From: Cranoglanis bouderius
Lineage: Eukaryota; Chordata; Actinopteri; Siluriformes; Cranoglanididae
Length of the DNA stretch: 64,000 nt
Reading direction: 5' to 3'
Assembly: GCA_023630585.1 (NCBI GenBank)
Contig: CM042539.1
Span: 2,975,255-3,039,254 of the forward strand
Below are positions 38,625 to 51,086 of this stretch, piece by piece; within the stretch, counting starts at the first letter, position 1, and each line of letters opens with the position of its first letter. Position numbers and translations under genes: made by a program. The notes beneath the pieces were generated by a model. It worked only from the letters and a program-made list of their open reading frames with translations. It was not told where the DNA came from and ran no database searches.

Positions 38625-40085
38625 CAGTTGCAATCGATATTATTCAACCCCCATTGCAAATCAGGTTTATTGTCAAAATTTACAGACTTTCAGCTGATTG
38701 CAATGAACAAATCAAACAAAAGCAATTCAAGTAGTTCAACACAACGGACGCTTCAAGTGGTTTCCCCAAATTCAACTGAAAATGCAACTTATAATGACTT
38801 CTCCAGTCTCAAAATTATTCAACCCCCTGAATAGAATCCCTCACAACAGCACAAATATGCAAAACAGGTGTTGTCTCAAGCACACCTGATGCAAGTAATC
38901 AAGGGCTTCATTAGTTGCACCAGGTGTGCTTGAGCTGGAACACATGAAATACCTGAACTGGCTAGGGGTTTGTTGAGTGTCACATTTGACTGCATGTTAG
39001 AAATAGGGCTAGGTCAAAAGAATGGTCCAAAAAGTTAAGAGAAGAGATCATCGCCCTCCACAAACAAGGAGCAGGATACAAAAAGATAGCAAAGGCACTG
39101 AATGTTCCTAGAGACACCGTTGGAAGCATAGTTCGCAAGTTCAAAGTTAAGGGAACAGTGGTTACACTACCTGGACGAGGCAGAAAAAGGAAGCTATCAA
39201 TGGCTGCAGCCAGATTTCTGAGAAGGCAGGTTGTGAAAAACCCTGTGAAGGCAGGTTGTGAAAAAGTGACTGAAAAAGACCTGCAGCAAGACTTGGTGGC
39301 AACAGGCACTGAGGTTTCACTGAGCACAGTAAGGTGTATACTAAACGCAGATGGTTTCCATGCCAGAACTCCAAGACGTACACCACTACTGACCCAAAAC
39401 CACAAGAAAAGTCAGCTCCAGTGTGCTCAAAATCATATAAATAAGCCACAGAAGTTTTGGGATTCTGTTCTGTGGAACTTTTCGGCATGATGGATCAGTG
39501 GTATGTCTGGAGGAAGAAGAATGAAGCATACGCTGAAAAGAAAACTCTGTCCACAGTCAAGCATGGTGGTGGCTTGGTGATGCTCTGGGGCTGCTTTGCA
39601 TCCTCTGGCACTGGAAACCTGCAGCGTGTGGAAGGCAAGATGGATTCATTCAGTATCAGGAAATCCTAGGAGAAAACGTCATGCCATCTGTGAGGAAGCT
39701 GAAGCTTGGGCATCATTGGACCTTCCAGTAGGACAATGATCCAAAGCATACCTCAAATTCCACCAAGGCTTGGTTGCAGAAGAAGTCCTGGAAGATTCTA
39801 CAGTGGCCATCAGTCACTTGACTTGAACCCCATAGAAAATCTCTGGTGGGATTTGAAGAAGGTGGTTGCAGCACGCAAACCCAAGAATATTACTGAACTG
39901 GAGGTCATTGCTCATGAGGAATGGGCTAAGATTCCTCAGGAACGCTGCCAGAAGCTGGTGTCTGGCTATGCATCTTGTTTGCAGCAGGTCATAATGGCAA
40001 AAGGGTCTCTACTAAGTACAAAGATGCTTGCCATGAAACACAAGGGGTTTAAGTACACAATGTAATCAAGGGGATAACACAAAAC
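38625..40085 (+). mobile_element. Tc1-like element, right end missing
   Basis: The left end cagttgcaatcgatattatt is preceded by TA (38623-38624). The transposase on the plus strand begins about 39020 (VQKVKREEIIALHKQGAGY...), with PRDTVGSIVRKF and the frame 39158-39490 carrying LSTVRCILNADGFHARTPRR. The expected matching right TIR is absent; the sequence passes into an LTR-like relic near 40090. Confidence 0.8.
39020..40065 (+). pseudogene. Tc1 transposase pseudogene
   Basis: Pieces in different frames: 39158-39490 (HTH/linker), 39487-39669 (KTLSTVKHGGGLVMLWGCFA) and a C-terminal piece (39825-40065, LDLNPIENLWWDLKKVVAAR). The second catalytic Asp region is preceded by an in-frame TAG where Gln is expected (near 39731). 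Inactive. Confidence 0.85.
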
Positions 40086-40089
40086 AGCT

Positions 40090-40241
40090 GAGACATTAGG
40101 GAGGAACCAATGACATAACAGGGAAGGCAACAGGACAGAAATCAAAACAACCACACGTGTCACCATAAACAAAGTCAATGTCAATGAAACCCGGAAGCGC
40201 GCGCTGTCGCGCTTCGGACTGCCGAGGGGAAATCCATAACA
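40090..40241 (-). mobile_element. Possible LTR end relic
   Basis: Ends gaggggaaatccataaca, resembling the right ends of the LTR-like repeats at 61375 (gaggggaactctaaca) and 56526 (gaaggggaaacctaaca), and is preceded by a GC-rich cgcgcgctgtcgcgcttcgg. Short and diverged. Confidence 0.4.
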
Positions 40242-41959
40242 GAAGTGCCCTTTTTTTCCCCACTTGAGCCCCTGCCCCCCAAAATGTCTGTGCACGTCCC
40301 TGACTGTAGCTCACATTAGTACAGCCAGAGCAATGCCGCAACACTGCCATATCTCTACCAGAAGTGAGCCATAGTAGAAATGTTTGTATGGCACACATGA
40401 GGGCTATATGTGGAATGTTTATGTGACCCACATGTGGCTGACACTCCAAAATCGACTGGAACCCCAGGGCTTAACTGACTCTGCACCAGGACCACAATAA
40501 GATATACTTTTAATGTTAATCTACCCTTATACCCAAAGCAAAGTTTAGAATCAAAATGCCCCAGTTACAATATGCAATACGTGCATTTTTAAAATGACTT
40601 TTTCTAGTATCGACATTACTCCATAGTCCTTATATATCCTATCCAGTCTACATTATACATATCCTTTTGTATGTATAATGTATATTTAATGAGTATTTTA
40701 TATTTAAATAGAAATACGAATACAACAATGTATAAGTCAAAGCGATGGAAAACATGAATTTGTTTGAAAAACCATCAGGATGTCTGGGATTCGGCTTTAG
40801 TTTCATTATGATGTGTTTATGGTCTAATACTGCATCATGTGTGTGCATATTTGCATTGCTTTAACCCCTCTCTGTAATTCCCAGCGTCTCACACACCAAT
40901 TGGTCGATTATAAAAGGCTTGCAGCAACTATTCGCCAAATTCCTACCTCTCAACCATTAGCCTCCTCTCAGCGAATGCGCGAAGGTGAAGCACTGTTGTG
41001 TTCGGCATCAAACAGTTGCTTGACAGTAGCAGCAGATGATAGCTGTCCTGAGTCAAAACAATGCCCATTGCCATATAAGGTCATTTTTAATTTCATGTTA
41101 TCACATTGCTTCGTATTACATGGTCATTCAAATGTGTGCATTTAATATTTTATCTTATTCCATGGACATTCAAAAGAATGTAGGAAAAATGTAACGTACG
41201 TACACACACACACACACACACACACAAAAGTGTGGTATAAATACCAATTTTTTATACCAAATTTTGGTATAAATTAACACAATTGTTCTGTGAAATGTTT
41301 TTGTGTTGTAATGTTACCCTGTATCAAGGACAGTGGTCTTCTTTTTTTTTTTTTTATTAAAACAAATCCAAACATTGAACATGTTTTTAAGCTCTAAAAT
41401 AAGCTCTAAATAAAAGTATTTTAGATCATATTGCTTTTCTCTTGGCTTTATTTACACATGTGACCTTGAAGTAATCCAAAAATAACCAGATTACATTACT
41501 TTCATATTTTGATACTTGGATTACGTTACTGATTACATTTTTATGAAGTAATTATAAACCGTAACGGAATACATTTTTAAAGTAACCCTTCTAACCCTAT
41601 ACTTGCAACACAAATTTACCCAACTAAGCACAATGGCAGATCACACTACTCCTCATCTTCCTCTTCCTCCACCACATCTCCATCATCATCAAGCAGCTGC
41701 CCATCTACGATGCATTTTTCCTCAATGCCTTTATAGTCAATAGCATTGTGGTCTGTGATGGTCCCACAGCAGTGAGAAATTTGTGCCAGGAGTATATTAA
41801 TAATGTGATTCTTCAATAAATCCGACACTATTAAATAATTTTGAGTTTCTTGCCTGTGTCAGCATTTAATACCGTAATTTCCTGTTTTTATCAATAAATA
41901 GTGTTCTTTTGCTGTAATTTTCACTTTCCCCTTCTGCCGCATTTTCATTTTCTCAAAGG
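40242..41959. repeat. Intergenic DNA with (AC)n and a small palindrome
   Basis: Contains (AC)n at 41202-41226 followed by an inverted pair ggtataaat / atttataccaa-type around 41232-41275. Poly-T at 41342-41356. No gene recognised. Confidence 0.5.
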
Positions 41960-43240
41960 ATGTTAGCGAGAGTGAAAGCAGCATGAGTTTAGCAATCCCT
42001 CAAGTCCGGCATTAGAGCCCTCACAGCAGGGTGAATGGGTGATGACTCTGTGGCATAATTGCAAAGCCAAAGCTAAGGCAAAGACAGGCACATGGGAGCA
42101 CCACTCCTCTCCTCTTCATGTGTCTAACAGGTTTTCTCTCCTCAGTGATGTACCTGCTGAGAAACCTGAAAGAGCTCTATAGGAGATCTTATGGCACGTG
42201 AAATTAGCTAGGCCTTCATGGGCACCAACAGCTTTAGTTAGTATACCAGGAGCCAGAGTGCCAGACATAGTAGGTAATCTTAGGGTCTTAGGCAAGCATA
42301 GATATCTTTTTTCGAAGATAGTTTTTCACGTAGGAGCTAATGATATACGCCTTCGTCAGTCAGAGGTTACTAAGAGTAACTTTATCGAGGTGTGTAAATT
42401 AGCGACGGCAATGTCCAATGCAGTAATATGCTCTGGCCCCATCCCAATTTGGCATGGCGATGTAGCTTACAACAGGTTATGGTCACTGAACTGTTGGATA
42501 TCCAGGTGGTGCTCCGAAAACAATGTGGGCTTTATAGATAATTGGAGTAGTTTTGAGGGCAAGGCTGGCCTGTTAGGGCAGGATGGTGTCCATCCCACTA
42601 TGGAAGGTGCTGCTCTCATTTCTTGCAGCATAGCTCATAATTTTAGAACAGGCCTAGTTACAATCAGTGACAATCCAGAGCCAAGAACAGGAAGCAGACA
42701 ATCACGCTAAACTGACCATATGCTAGATGCCTTGAGTCATCAGTCAACACTATTGAGACTGTGTCTGTTCCCCGAGCTAAACAAAAAATGTAGAAATACT
42801 CAGAAAGTTTGTTTTAGTAACCTAATTAACATAAAATTAAATCATACTGACTGTACAGCCAGCACCTTTGAGCTCATATTGTGGTTATTTATAATGATAA
42901 TCTAGAGGTAACACAAAAACCTGTACATAAATTCAACACATTTTTTAATTCTTTATACTAACGTAACATATGTAGCCACAAAAAAATAAGTCCACCCAGT
43001 AGATTTCACTAATTATTATTTACATATCCCTAGGGCCATATTCTGATTTTTTTCAGATTTCATATCAAACTGGGTTGTTTCTTTAGACAAAGCATTAATT
43101 TTTGGAGACTTTAATGTTCATTTTGACAACATGGATGACCATCTGAGAACAGCATTTGTGTCTAGATTCAGAAGGGGTTAATCAGAACGTAATAGGACCC
43201 ACTAAATGGTGTTCACACTCTTGATGTAATATTAACACTG
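41960..43240 (+). mobile_element. L2-like LINE, 5' part with SGNH-esterase relic
   Basis: ORF1-like sequence (DVPAEKPERAL at ~42150) leads into an SGNH/GDSL-type domain at 42198-42710 and then apurinic-endonuclease scraps (ALIFGDFNVHFDNMDDHLR at ~43090). Such esterase domains are known in ORF1 of some CR1/L2-clade LINEs. The plus-strand reading stops at about 43240 where an opposite LINE begins. A matching RT piece resumes at ~50520. Confidence 0.75.
42198..42710 (+). pseudogene. LINE-encoded SGNH/GDSL esterase-like domain
   Basis: 170 open codons with the SGNH block III HVGANDIRLRQSEV, the stretch GPIPIWHGDVAYNRLWSLNC and block V QDGVHPTMEGAAL (Asp-x-x-His type). The block I GDS motif upstream is altered (GDL) and separated by a frameshift near 42190, so the nucleophile Ser is lost. 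The open frame is otherwise intact. Not a host gene. Confidence 0.75.
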
Positions 43241-44187
43241 TAGTGCAGGGTGTGATAAGTGATTTGAGGTAAGGGAGCGCTGGTCCATTTTTGGCTTCGT
43301 AGGCAAGCATCAGTGTTTTAAATCTGATGCGGGCAGTTACAGGAAGCCAGTGGAGGTAGCATAGCAGTGGAGTGGTGTGGGAGAACTTAGGAAGGTTGAA
43401 AACAAGTCAAGCAGCTGCATTCTGGATCAGTTGCAGAGGTCAAATGGCTCTCAGAGGCAGACCTGCGAGGAGTGAGTTGCAGTAGTCTAGTCTCGAAATG
43501 ACAAGAGACTGAACCAGCACCTGAGTGGCCTGTATGTATAGAAATGGATGAATTCTTCTGATTTTGTAAAGGAGAAATCGACATGAGCGTGTCAGATTAG
43601 CAATGTGAGAGGAAAAGGACAGCTGATTGTCCATGGTTACATCAAGGTTGCAGTAACCAATGGTGGGAGAGTTATCCAAGGAGATCACAAGATCCTGACA
43701 TGGTTATGAATCACCTGGGATGAACAACAGTTCAGTTTTGCTGGGATTAAGTTTCAGCTGATGAGCTGCCATCCATGAGGAGACATCTGCCAGACATGCT
43801 GAGATCTGAGCAGAAACAAGAGGATCTGAGGGAGGGAAGGAGAGGATGAGTTGAGTGTCATCCGCATAGCAGTGGTACGAAAACCACTATTTTGTGAGGC
43901 TAATGTGAGGATATGACCTCTAAAAAGTATAGAGGGAGAACAGAAGAGGACCCAGTACTGAGCCTTGTGGGACACGAGTGGAGAGTCTGCAGGGAGTAGA
44001 GATGTGGATCCCCTCCACATCACCTGGTACGAGCGACCTTCTAGGTAGGAAGCAAAACACAGCTATGCTGCATCACGAATTCCGAGACTCATGAGGGCGG
44101 ACAAGAGTGTCTTGTGGTTGACTGTGTCAAACGCTGCTGAAAGGTCAAGGAGGACTGATGACAGTTTGGCTGATCTAGCAGCATGTA
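43241..44187 (-). mobile_element. Second LINE (minus), 3' segment with RT
   Basis: Minus-strand RT motifs: LSSVLLDLSAAFDTVNHKTL (~44120-44170), a broken region around 43990 corresponding to the GSVLGP box, and CNLDVTMDNQLSFSSHIANL...SRLDYCNSLLAGLPLRAI (43688-43440). Continues left to about 43241 in coding-like sequence. Frame-broken. Interrupted on the right by the Tc1 at 44188. Confidence 0.8.
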
Positions 44188-44440
44188 GAGTGCTCTCCGC
44201 TAATATTGGCACCCTTGGTAAATACGAGCAAAGAAAGCTGTAAAAAAAAATTGTCTTTATTGTTAACCTTTTGATCTTTTGTTCAAAAAATTCACAAAAA
44301 TTCTCTGTTCTCATGGATATCAAACAATTGCAAACACAACACAGGTTTATAAAAAAAAAAAAAGCATTGTTAAATATAGGTGTGAAACAATTATTGGCAC
44401 CCCTATGAATTCATATGAGAAAAATATATTTAAAGTAAAG

Positions 44441-44990
44441 AACTGTGCAAAAGTCTTAGGCGCATGCAAAGAAATGCTGAAATGCAAAGATGCCTTCAAA
44501 ATAATTAAATTAAACTTTTCTTCATTAAAAAAAAATACAGTAAAGAGCAGTAAACAGTAGTAAATGAAACAAAGTCAATATTTGGTGTGACAAGAAAATT
44601 AAAATTAAAATTAAAATAGTAGTCTCTGGTACAATTTGTGCAGTTTTATAAGGAAATGAGCTGGTAAGTTTTATTGAGCATCTTGCAGAACCAGCCACAG
44701 TTCTTCTGGAGACTTTGACTTTCGCACTCGCTTCTTTTTTTTGCAGCAAAACCCAGCAGCCTTCATTGTGTTTTTTTGTCTGAAAAGTGTCTCATATGTA
44801 ATATGCTGCTTTCTTTAATGACATACAAACATTTTTCTGTAACGTTTAATTTTGTGCTAGAAAACTAATGTTTGGGAATCTAAAATGTTTTTGTACTGAC
44901 TTGATAATGTAGAAGTCATAAAATAAAAAGTCTATAACAAAGTTTGGACTAAAAAAAATAAAGTGCTTAAAACTTTTGCACAATACTGTA
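44441..44990. mobile_element. Small non-autonomous insert within the Tc1 element
   Basis: Begins aactgtgcaaaagtcttagg and ends aacttttgcacaatactgta, an inverted pair. The host Tc1 sequence reads aaaaatatatt before and tattcccattgatatatttt after. No transposase. The youngest layer in this part of the stack. Confidence 0.75.
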
Positions 44991-45151
44991 TATTCCCATT
45001 GATATATTTTATACATTTTTTAGTACACATGGGTGACTAGGAACAGGAAATTGTTCAACCATGACTTTTCACAGGGGTATAAATATGAAGTAACACATAG
45101 ACCAAGGAATATAGCTGTGATGTCCGGCAAAACGTTGTTGAGCTTCACAAA

Positions 45152-46080
45152 ATGGGAAGTGGCTATAAGAAAATAGTACAATCATTGAAAATGCCCATTT
45201 CCACCATCAGTGCAATAATTAAGAAATTCCAGTCAACTGGAAATGTTATGAATCAACCTGGAATTGGACGTGTCTATATTGTCTCAACGCACTGTGAAGA
45301 GGATGGTTCGAGTGGCCAAAAAATCTCCAAGGATCACAGCTGGAGAATTGAAGAAGTTAGGTCTTGGGGTCAGACAGTCTCCAAAACTACAATCCGAAGT
45401 CACCTACATCACCACAAGTTGTTTGGAAACCAAACCATCCAAAACCAAACTCAAGCACCTTCAGTTTGCCAGACACTACTGGAACTTCAAATGGGATCGG
45501 GTTCTATGGTCAGATGAAACCAAAATAGAGCTTTTTGGCAATAAACACCAGAGGTGGTTTTGGCAGATACAGAGAGGTAGCCACATGGAAAAGTACCTCA
45601 TGCCCACGGTTAAATATGTTGGTGGCTCTTTAATGTTTTGGGGCTGTTTTTCTGCCAGAGGACCTGGACGTTTGGTTAAAATACATGGCATCATGGACTC
45701 TATCAAATGTCAACAGATATTAAATGAAAAACTGACCACCTCTGCCAGAAAGCTTAAAGCTGGGCCGTGGTTGGATCTTCCAGCAGGACAATGATCCAAA
45801 ACATACATCAAAATCAACACAAAAATGGTTTACTGACCACAAAATCAAGGTCCTGCCATGGCCATCCCAGTCCCCTGACTCGAAACCCATAGAAAACCTG
45901 TGGGGTGATCTGAAAAGGAGAATACACCAGCATGGACCATGAAATTTGAAGGATCTGGAGTGATTTTGTATGGAGGAATGGTCTCAGTTCCCTTGCCATG
46001 TATTCTCCAACCTCATCAGGCATTATAGGAGAAGACTCAGAGCTGTTATCTTGGCAAAGGGAGGTAGCACAACGTATTGA
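45152..46080 (+). pseudogene. Tc1 transposase pseudogene (DD34E)
   Basis: N-terminal piece MGSGYKKIVQSLKMPISTIS in one frame, central piece 45264-45794 (LQFARHYWNFKWDRVLWSDE, VGGSLMFWGCFSARGPGRL) in another, then the third frame with IFQQDNDPKHTS and KPIENLWGD. The spacing between second D and E is 34 residues. At least two frameshifts. Confidence 0.88.
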
Positions 46081-46298
46081 CTAAAAGGGTGCCAATAATT
46101 GTTGCACACCTATGTTTAACAAAGATTTTGTTTTTGATAAACCTGTGTTTTGTTTGCAATCATTTGATATCCATGAGAGCAGAGTATTTTTGTTAATTTT
46201 TTTTAAACAAAATATCGAAAGGTTAAACAATAAAGACAATTTTTCACAGCCTTTTTGCTCATATTTACCAAGGGTGCCAATATTAGTGGAGGGCGCTG

Positions 46299-47264
46299 TA
46301 GCTTCTCAGTGACAGCAAAAAGGGCAGTCTCTGTGGAATGTGCCACTTTGAAGCTGGACTGGTTAGGATCTTGGAGGTTGTTCTGTGTGAGATAGAGAGA
46401 CAGTTGATTGTAGACAGTGCGTACAAGGATTTTAGAAAGAAAAGAGAGAAGTGTTACCGGTTGGTAGTTGTCGATGTCAGAGAGTGGGATCCAGAGTGGG
46501 TTTCTTCAGGATGGGAATAACCCTTGTTTTCTTGAATGCAGTTGGTAGATGACCAGATGATATGGAGCCATTGATGATAGTCATGATGAAGGGGAGGAGG
46601 TCTTGTGAGATGGTCTGGAGTATTGTGGAAGGGATTGGATCCAATGGGCATGTGGTAGGATTGCAGGACAAGACACTAGATTAGAAAAATGTGCCAGTGA
46701 AGGAGAAGAGGAATCCTCAGTGGGTAGTGTAGGAGTTGGGGTAGAATTGAAGGTCTGGCAGATTTTTTCAATCCTCCCATCATAAAGGGTAGCAAAGTTT
46801 TCAGCTGTCAGGGAGGTTGGCACAGGAGGGGCCAGTGGGTTGAGTATTGAAGAAAAGTTGTTGTGGAGCTTGTGCAGATGTTTCCAGCTTTTCATTGTAG
46901 AAGGCTAAGACTTTAGCACAAGTCACTTCAGATGAGAATTTGGCCAGGAGAATGCAGTAAGAGGCAAGAGCTGTCTCGAGTTGTGATTTCTTCCACTTTC
47001 TCTCTGCTGTTCTTAGTTTTCTCCGATTGCTACTTAACACATCTGACAGCCATGGAACAGGGTAAGAAATCATCCTGGGTTTAGGGGACAGAGGGCAGAG
47101 GAGGTCCATGGATGAGGAAAGTGAGGATAGGAAAGTGTCTGTGGCTAACTCCAATGGTAGGGAGGAAAAGGAGTCAGGGTCTGGAAAGGATGATAAGGTG
47201 CAGGAAGCTATGGAGGAAGGAAAGATAGGATGGAGGTTTCAACAGGTAGGAGAGAAATATTGAT
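46299..47264 (-). mobile_element. Second LINE (minus), middle segment
   Basis: Minus-strand pieces: 47154-46801 (PVPWLSDVLSSNRRKLRTAE, KWKKSQLETALASY), 46895-46581 (SLTAENFATLYDGRIEKICQ) and 46671-46477 (PTTCPLDPIPSTILQTISQD, FKKTRVIPILKKPTLDP), the region between endonuclease and RT plus the first RT blocks. It continues at 43241-44187 across the Tc1 and towards 49593 across the third LINE. Confidence 0.82.
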
Positions 47265-49592
47265 AGCTGGTTTTACAATAAACTGGACTTACTCAAACTA
47301 TAGCTAACTACCCAGCATGAAATCAGCGACTGCTCTGTTTTAATTTTTACGGAAATATGGCTCAATGACAGCATTCCAGACGCAGCCATTCAGCTAGCCG
47401 GGCTAACCGCATATCGTGCCGACAGGATAGCAGTCCGGTAAGACTCATGGCGGTGGTCTGTGTGTTTACATAAACAATGAATGGTGCAGGAATGCCGTTG
47501 TGGTTTCAAGCTACTGTTCGTCACTGGTGGAGTTTATGACTGTGAAATGCCAACCATATTACCTGCCCAGAGAGTTTACCACCGTGCTCATTGTCGCGGT
47601 GTACATTCCACCCGGCGTTAATGCTAAGGAAATGCTAAGTCAACTCCACGGGGCTATCGGTAACTTACAAACAGCGCACCCAGATGGATTTTTCATTGTC
47701 ACCGGAGATTTTAACCACGTGAATCTGAAATCAGTGCTTCCAAAATTCCACCAGCATGTTGATTTTGCAACCCGTGGTGCAAACACTTTGGGCCTTGTTT
47801 ACACCAACATTCATGGTGCTTACAAGGCTGCACCCCACCCCCACCTCGGCAGCTCGGACCACATCACTTTTATGCTAATCCCAGCATACAGACCACTTCT
47901 GAAACGTGCCAAACCGGTTCTGAAACAGGTGAGAACCTGGTCTGAGGGAGCCATCTCAGCACTTCAGGACTGTTTTGAGCATACAGACTGGAATATGTTC
48001 AGAGAGGCTGCTACATACCACAACATCACAGACTTGGAGGAATACACAGCATCAGTGACTGGCTACATCAACAAGTGCATAGAAGATGTAATTTTCTTCA
48101 AGACCATCACCATACGTGCAAACCAGAAACCATGGATGACTGCAGAAGTGCGCTCGCTGCTGAAAACCCGAGACTCTGCCGAGATGTCCCGGGCCATCAG
48201 AGAGGCAAAGCGCAACTATGCAGAAGGAATCCACAGTCACTTCACAAACACCAAGGACACAAGGCGTATGTGGCAAGGCATTCAGGCCATCACAGACTTC
48301 AAAGCTACACCACCTGTCTGTGATGATAGCAAGACCATCTGTCTTGCTCCCAGATGCACTGAATGATTTCTACGCATGGTTCGAAGCACAGAACAACATG
48401 CCAGCAAGGAAGACTATCTCAACTCCCACCGGCCAAGTACTTTGTCTGTCTGCAGTGGACATCAGGAAAACTCTGTCCAGAGTCAACACACGGAGAGCTG
48501 CAGGTCCTGACAACATACCTGGCCGGGTGCTCAGGGAATGTGCTGATCAGTTTGCAGATGTCACAGACATCTTCAACATTTCCCTGAGCCAAGCAGTCAT
48601 CCCAGTGTGCTTCAAGACGACCACCATCATCCCTGTGCCAAAGAAATCATCTGTGTCCTTCTTGAATGACTACCGGCCTGTTGCACTCACACCTATCATC
48701 ATGAAGTGCTTCGAGTGGTTAGTCATGAAACACATAAACACATGTCTCTGACCCATCTAGATAAAAAGGACAATTACGTAAGGATGCTGTTCATAAACTT
48801 CAGTTCAGCATTCAACACAATCATCCCACAACAACTTACAACAAAGCTGAGCCTGCTGGGTTTAAACACCTCCCTCTGCAACTGGATCCTGGACTTTCTG
48901 ACCGGGAGACCCCAGTCCATCAGGATCAGCAACTCCACATCCAGCACCACCACACTGAACACCAGTGCCCCCCCAGGGCTGTGTGCTCAGTCCACTGCTG
49001 TTCACCATGCTGACTCACGACTGTGCTGCTAAGGTCACATCATCAAGTTTGCTGATGATACTACAGTTGTGGGCCTCATCAGCAACAATGGTGAGTCAGC
49101 ATACAGGGAGGAGGTGAACCAGCTCACAGAATAGTGTAGAGACAACAATCTATCTCTTAATATTGATAAGAGTAAAGAGATGATTGTTGACTTCAGGGGA
49201 ACCCAAGTGGACCACTCACCACTGCACATCAACGGGACAACTGTGGAGAGAGTCAAAAGTCAAAAGTTTCTTGGTGTGCACATGACTGAGGACCTCTCCT
49301 GGACTCTCAACACCACCTGCCTAGTCAAGAAGGCCCAGCAGTGCGTCCACTTCCTGCGGAGGCTGAAGAGAGCCAAACATTTATTTTTATATATTTATTG
49401 TCCTGTGTGTTTACTGTCCTGTGTACTTATTGTTTTGCACTCGTCTCACACTGTTTTTTATCTGCACTTTATGTAGTCTTGTGTACTGTTCTGTGTTGCA
49501 TCATGGTCCTGAAAAAACATCATTTCTTTCCAATGTATATACACTATATAGAGGAATGACAATAAAAATCTACTTGACTTGACTTGACCTGA
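47265..49592 (+). mobile_element. Third LINE (jockey/CR1 superfamily), nearly complete body
   Basis: Plus-strand endonuclease (47500-48366: VAVYIPPGVNAKEML, VTGDFNHVNLKSVL, HLGSSDHITF) followed by RT pieces (48218-48751, 48706-49032, 49180-49476: NDYRPVALTPIIMKCFE, FINFSSAFNTIIPQQL, KFADDTTVVGL at ~49045). Frameshifts separate the pieces. The 3' end carries a T-rich tail ending aatgacaataaaa then (cttga)n. A truncated relative is at 58190. Confidence 0.88.
47500..48366 (+). pseudogene. LINE endonuclease domain (APE type), broken polyprotein
   Basis: 288 open codons. The GDFN and SSDH motifs of the apurinic-like endonuclease are preserved, followed by the linker WSEGAISALQDCFEHTDWNM and KPWMTAEVRSLLKTRD. 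The frame ends at 48366 and the RT continues in a different one, so no full polyprotein is made. Confidence 0.85.
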
Positions 49593-50160
49593 GGTTGATC
49601 GGGGAGGTAACTGTAACTGCATGGAACTCGAAGGATGAGATGTTGAGATGAGACAGGGAGAGAAGTGTGAAGCACCATCTCCAAGACAACAGCAGACCTG
49701 TACCACCACCCCTGCCAGTTTCTCGTGGAGTGTGAGAGAAACCATAAGCAGGGGACAGAGCAGCCAGTGTAGCTGAGTTCTGTGGAGAAATCCAGGTCTC
49801 AGTTAGTGCCAGAGAGTCAAGAGTGTAATGGGAAGCTAAAGCTGAGAGGAAATCAGCTTTCTTTACAGCAGACTGGCAATTCCAGAGCCCACCTACCATT
49901 GCTGTTTGACATTGAGACAACAAAGGAGTGTAGATGAGGTTACTCATAGTTAGGCCTCTGGTTTGTGGATGAGAGCTTCTGGGTCTGAGAGAGATGACAA
50001 CAGAGATAGGATTGAGGCACATGTCTGCAGCCTAGTCAGGAATGAAGTTAGTGAAGCTAGGGCTGGGAGGGAACTGGTAACACTTAACTGAACAAGAAGA
50101 AAAAACACTACTAAACTTGATAATTTATCTAAATTTATGCTTCTAACCGCTACAGACACT
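49593..50160 (-). mobile_element. Second LINE (minus), 5' segment with endonuclease start
   Basis: Minus-strand frame 50022-49570: GGLWNCQSAVKKADFLSALA, YTLDSLALTETWISPQNSAT and GFSHTPRETGRGGGTGLLLS, the N-terminal endonuclease motifs of an L2-like LINE (the catalytic ETW box is present). Separated from its middle segment by the third LINE. Confidence 0.82.
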
Positions 50161-50519
50161 AGTGCTCTTCAATATATCTTAGTAAGCCCTGCCCACAATT
50201 CACACCATAAGGGAGACTGAAATTACTCTTGATTAACCACCTGAGATAACTAATTAGCATAGACTAACAAACACTTCCAAGTAACACTACAGAATCAACA
50301 ATACTATACAATACAGCAATTCTAGTGGCAAGAATCTAGATTCAACTGAGTCAAGTAGATAGTACACAAAAGTCAGAATCCTACCTTACCAGTAGAGAAT
50401 AAATTCAAGATCAACAACTTAAAGCGCACATACCTACATAAATAAAAAAAGAGTATCTTAGAGAGGCAGAGTCTCTCAGAAGCACACATACCTACATACC
50501 TACATACAGTAAGAATAAC

Positions 50520-51084
50520 GTTCATGAAATCTATCATTTAGGATTTAGGCCTCATTATAGCACAGACAGCGCTGGTTAAAGTGGTAAATGACCTACTACT
50601 GGCCTCTGATCAGGGTTGTGTCTCCTTGCTTGTGTTGCTTCACCTTAGTACAGCTTTTGACACCACTGATCATATTATTCTCCTTGATAGACTAGAAAAT
50701 GTTGTGGAGTTAAGGGAACAGCCCTCTCCTGGCTCAGGTAAACGAGTGATCATTATCAATTTGTAGATGTAAATGATGACTTCTCTACGCACACTAAGGT
50801 AAAGTTTGGTGTTCCATAAGGTCCTATTTTAGACCTACTTCTTTTTTTTTCTCTATATACAGTATGCTACCTCTGGGTAAAATTATTCGTAAACATGGTA
50901 TCACTGATGACACACAGTTGTATGTTTCAGCAAAGCCAGATGAGAGACACCAGCTTAATAAAGTTAAGGAATATGTAAAGGACATTAGAGACTGGATGCT
51001 TATTAACTTCCCTCGACTAAGTTCTAACAAGAGAGAAGTATTTGTACTAGTATCACATGCACCTAGAAGTAAGCTTTCTGATTA
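50520..51084 (+). mobile_element. L2-like LINE, RT part
   Basis: Plus-strand pieces: KVVNDLLLASDQGCVSLLVL then HLSTAFDTTDHIILLDRLEN (50575-50705), the FVDVNDDFSTHTKVKFGVP region (~50760-50815) and TDDTQLYVSAKPDERHQLNK (50905-50960), where the YADD box appears as TDD with the preceding residues lost. Plausibly the continuation of the LINE that breaks off at 43240. The 3' end is cut by the Tc1 copy at 51087. Confidence 0.75.
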
Positions 51085-51086
51085 TA

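Larger units (their letters stand above)
44188..46298 (+). mobile_element. Tc1-like DD34E element inserted in LINE
   Basis: Inverted ends (ctaatattggcacccttggt near 44200; the same in reverse near 46270) flanked by TA on both sides (44186-44187, 46299-46300). LINE sequence of the same orientation lies on both sides, so this insertion is younger than the LINE. The length is enlarged by a second insertion at 44441-44990. Confidence 0.9.
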
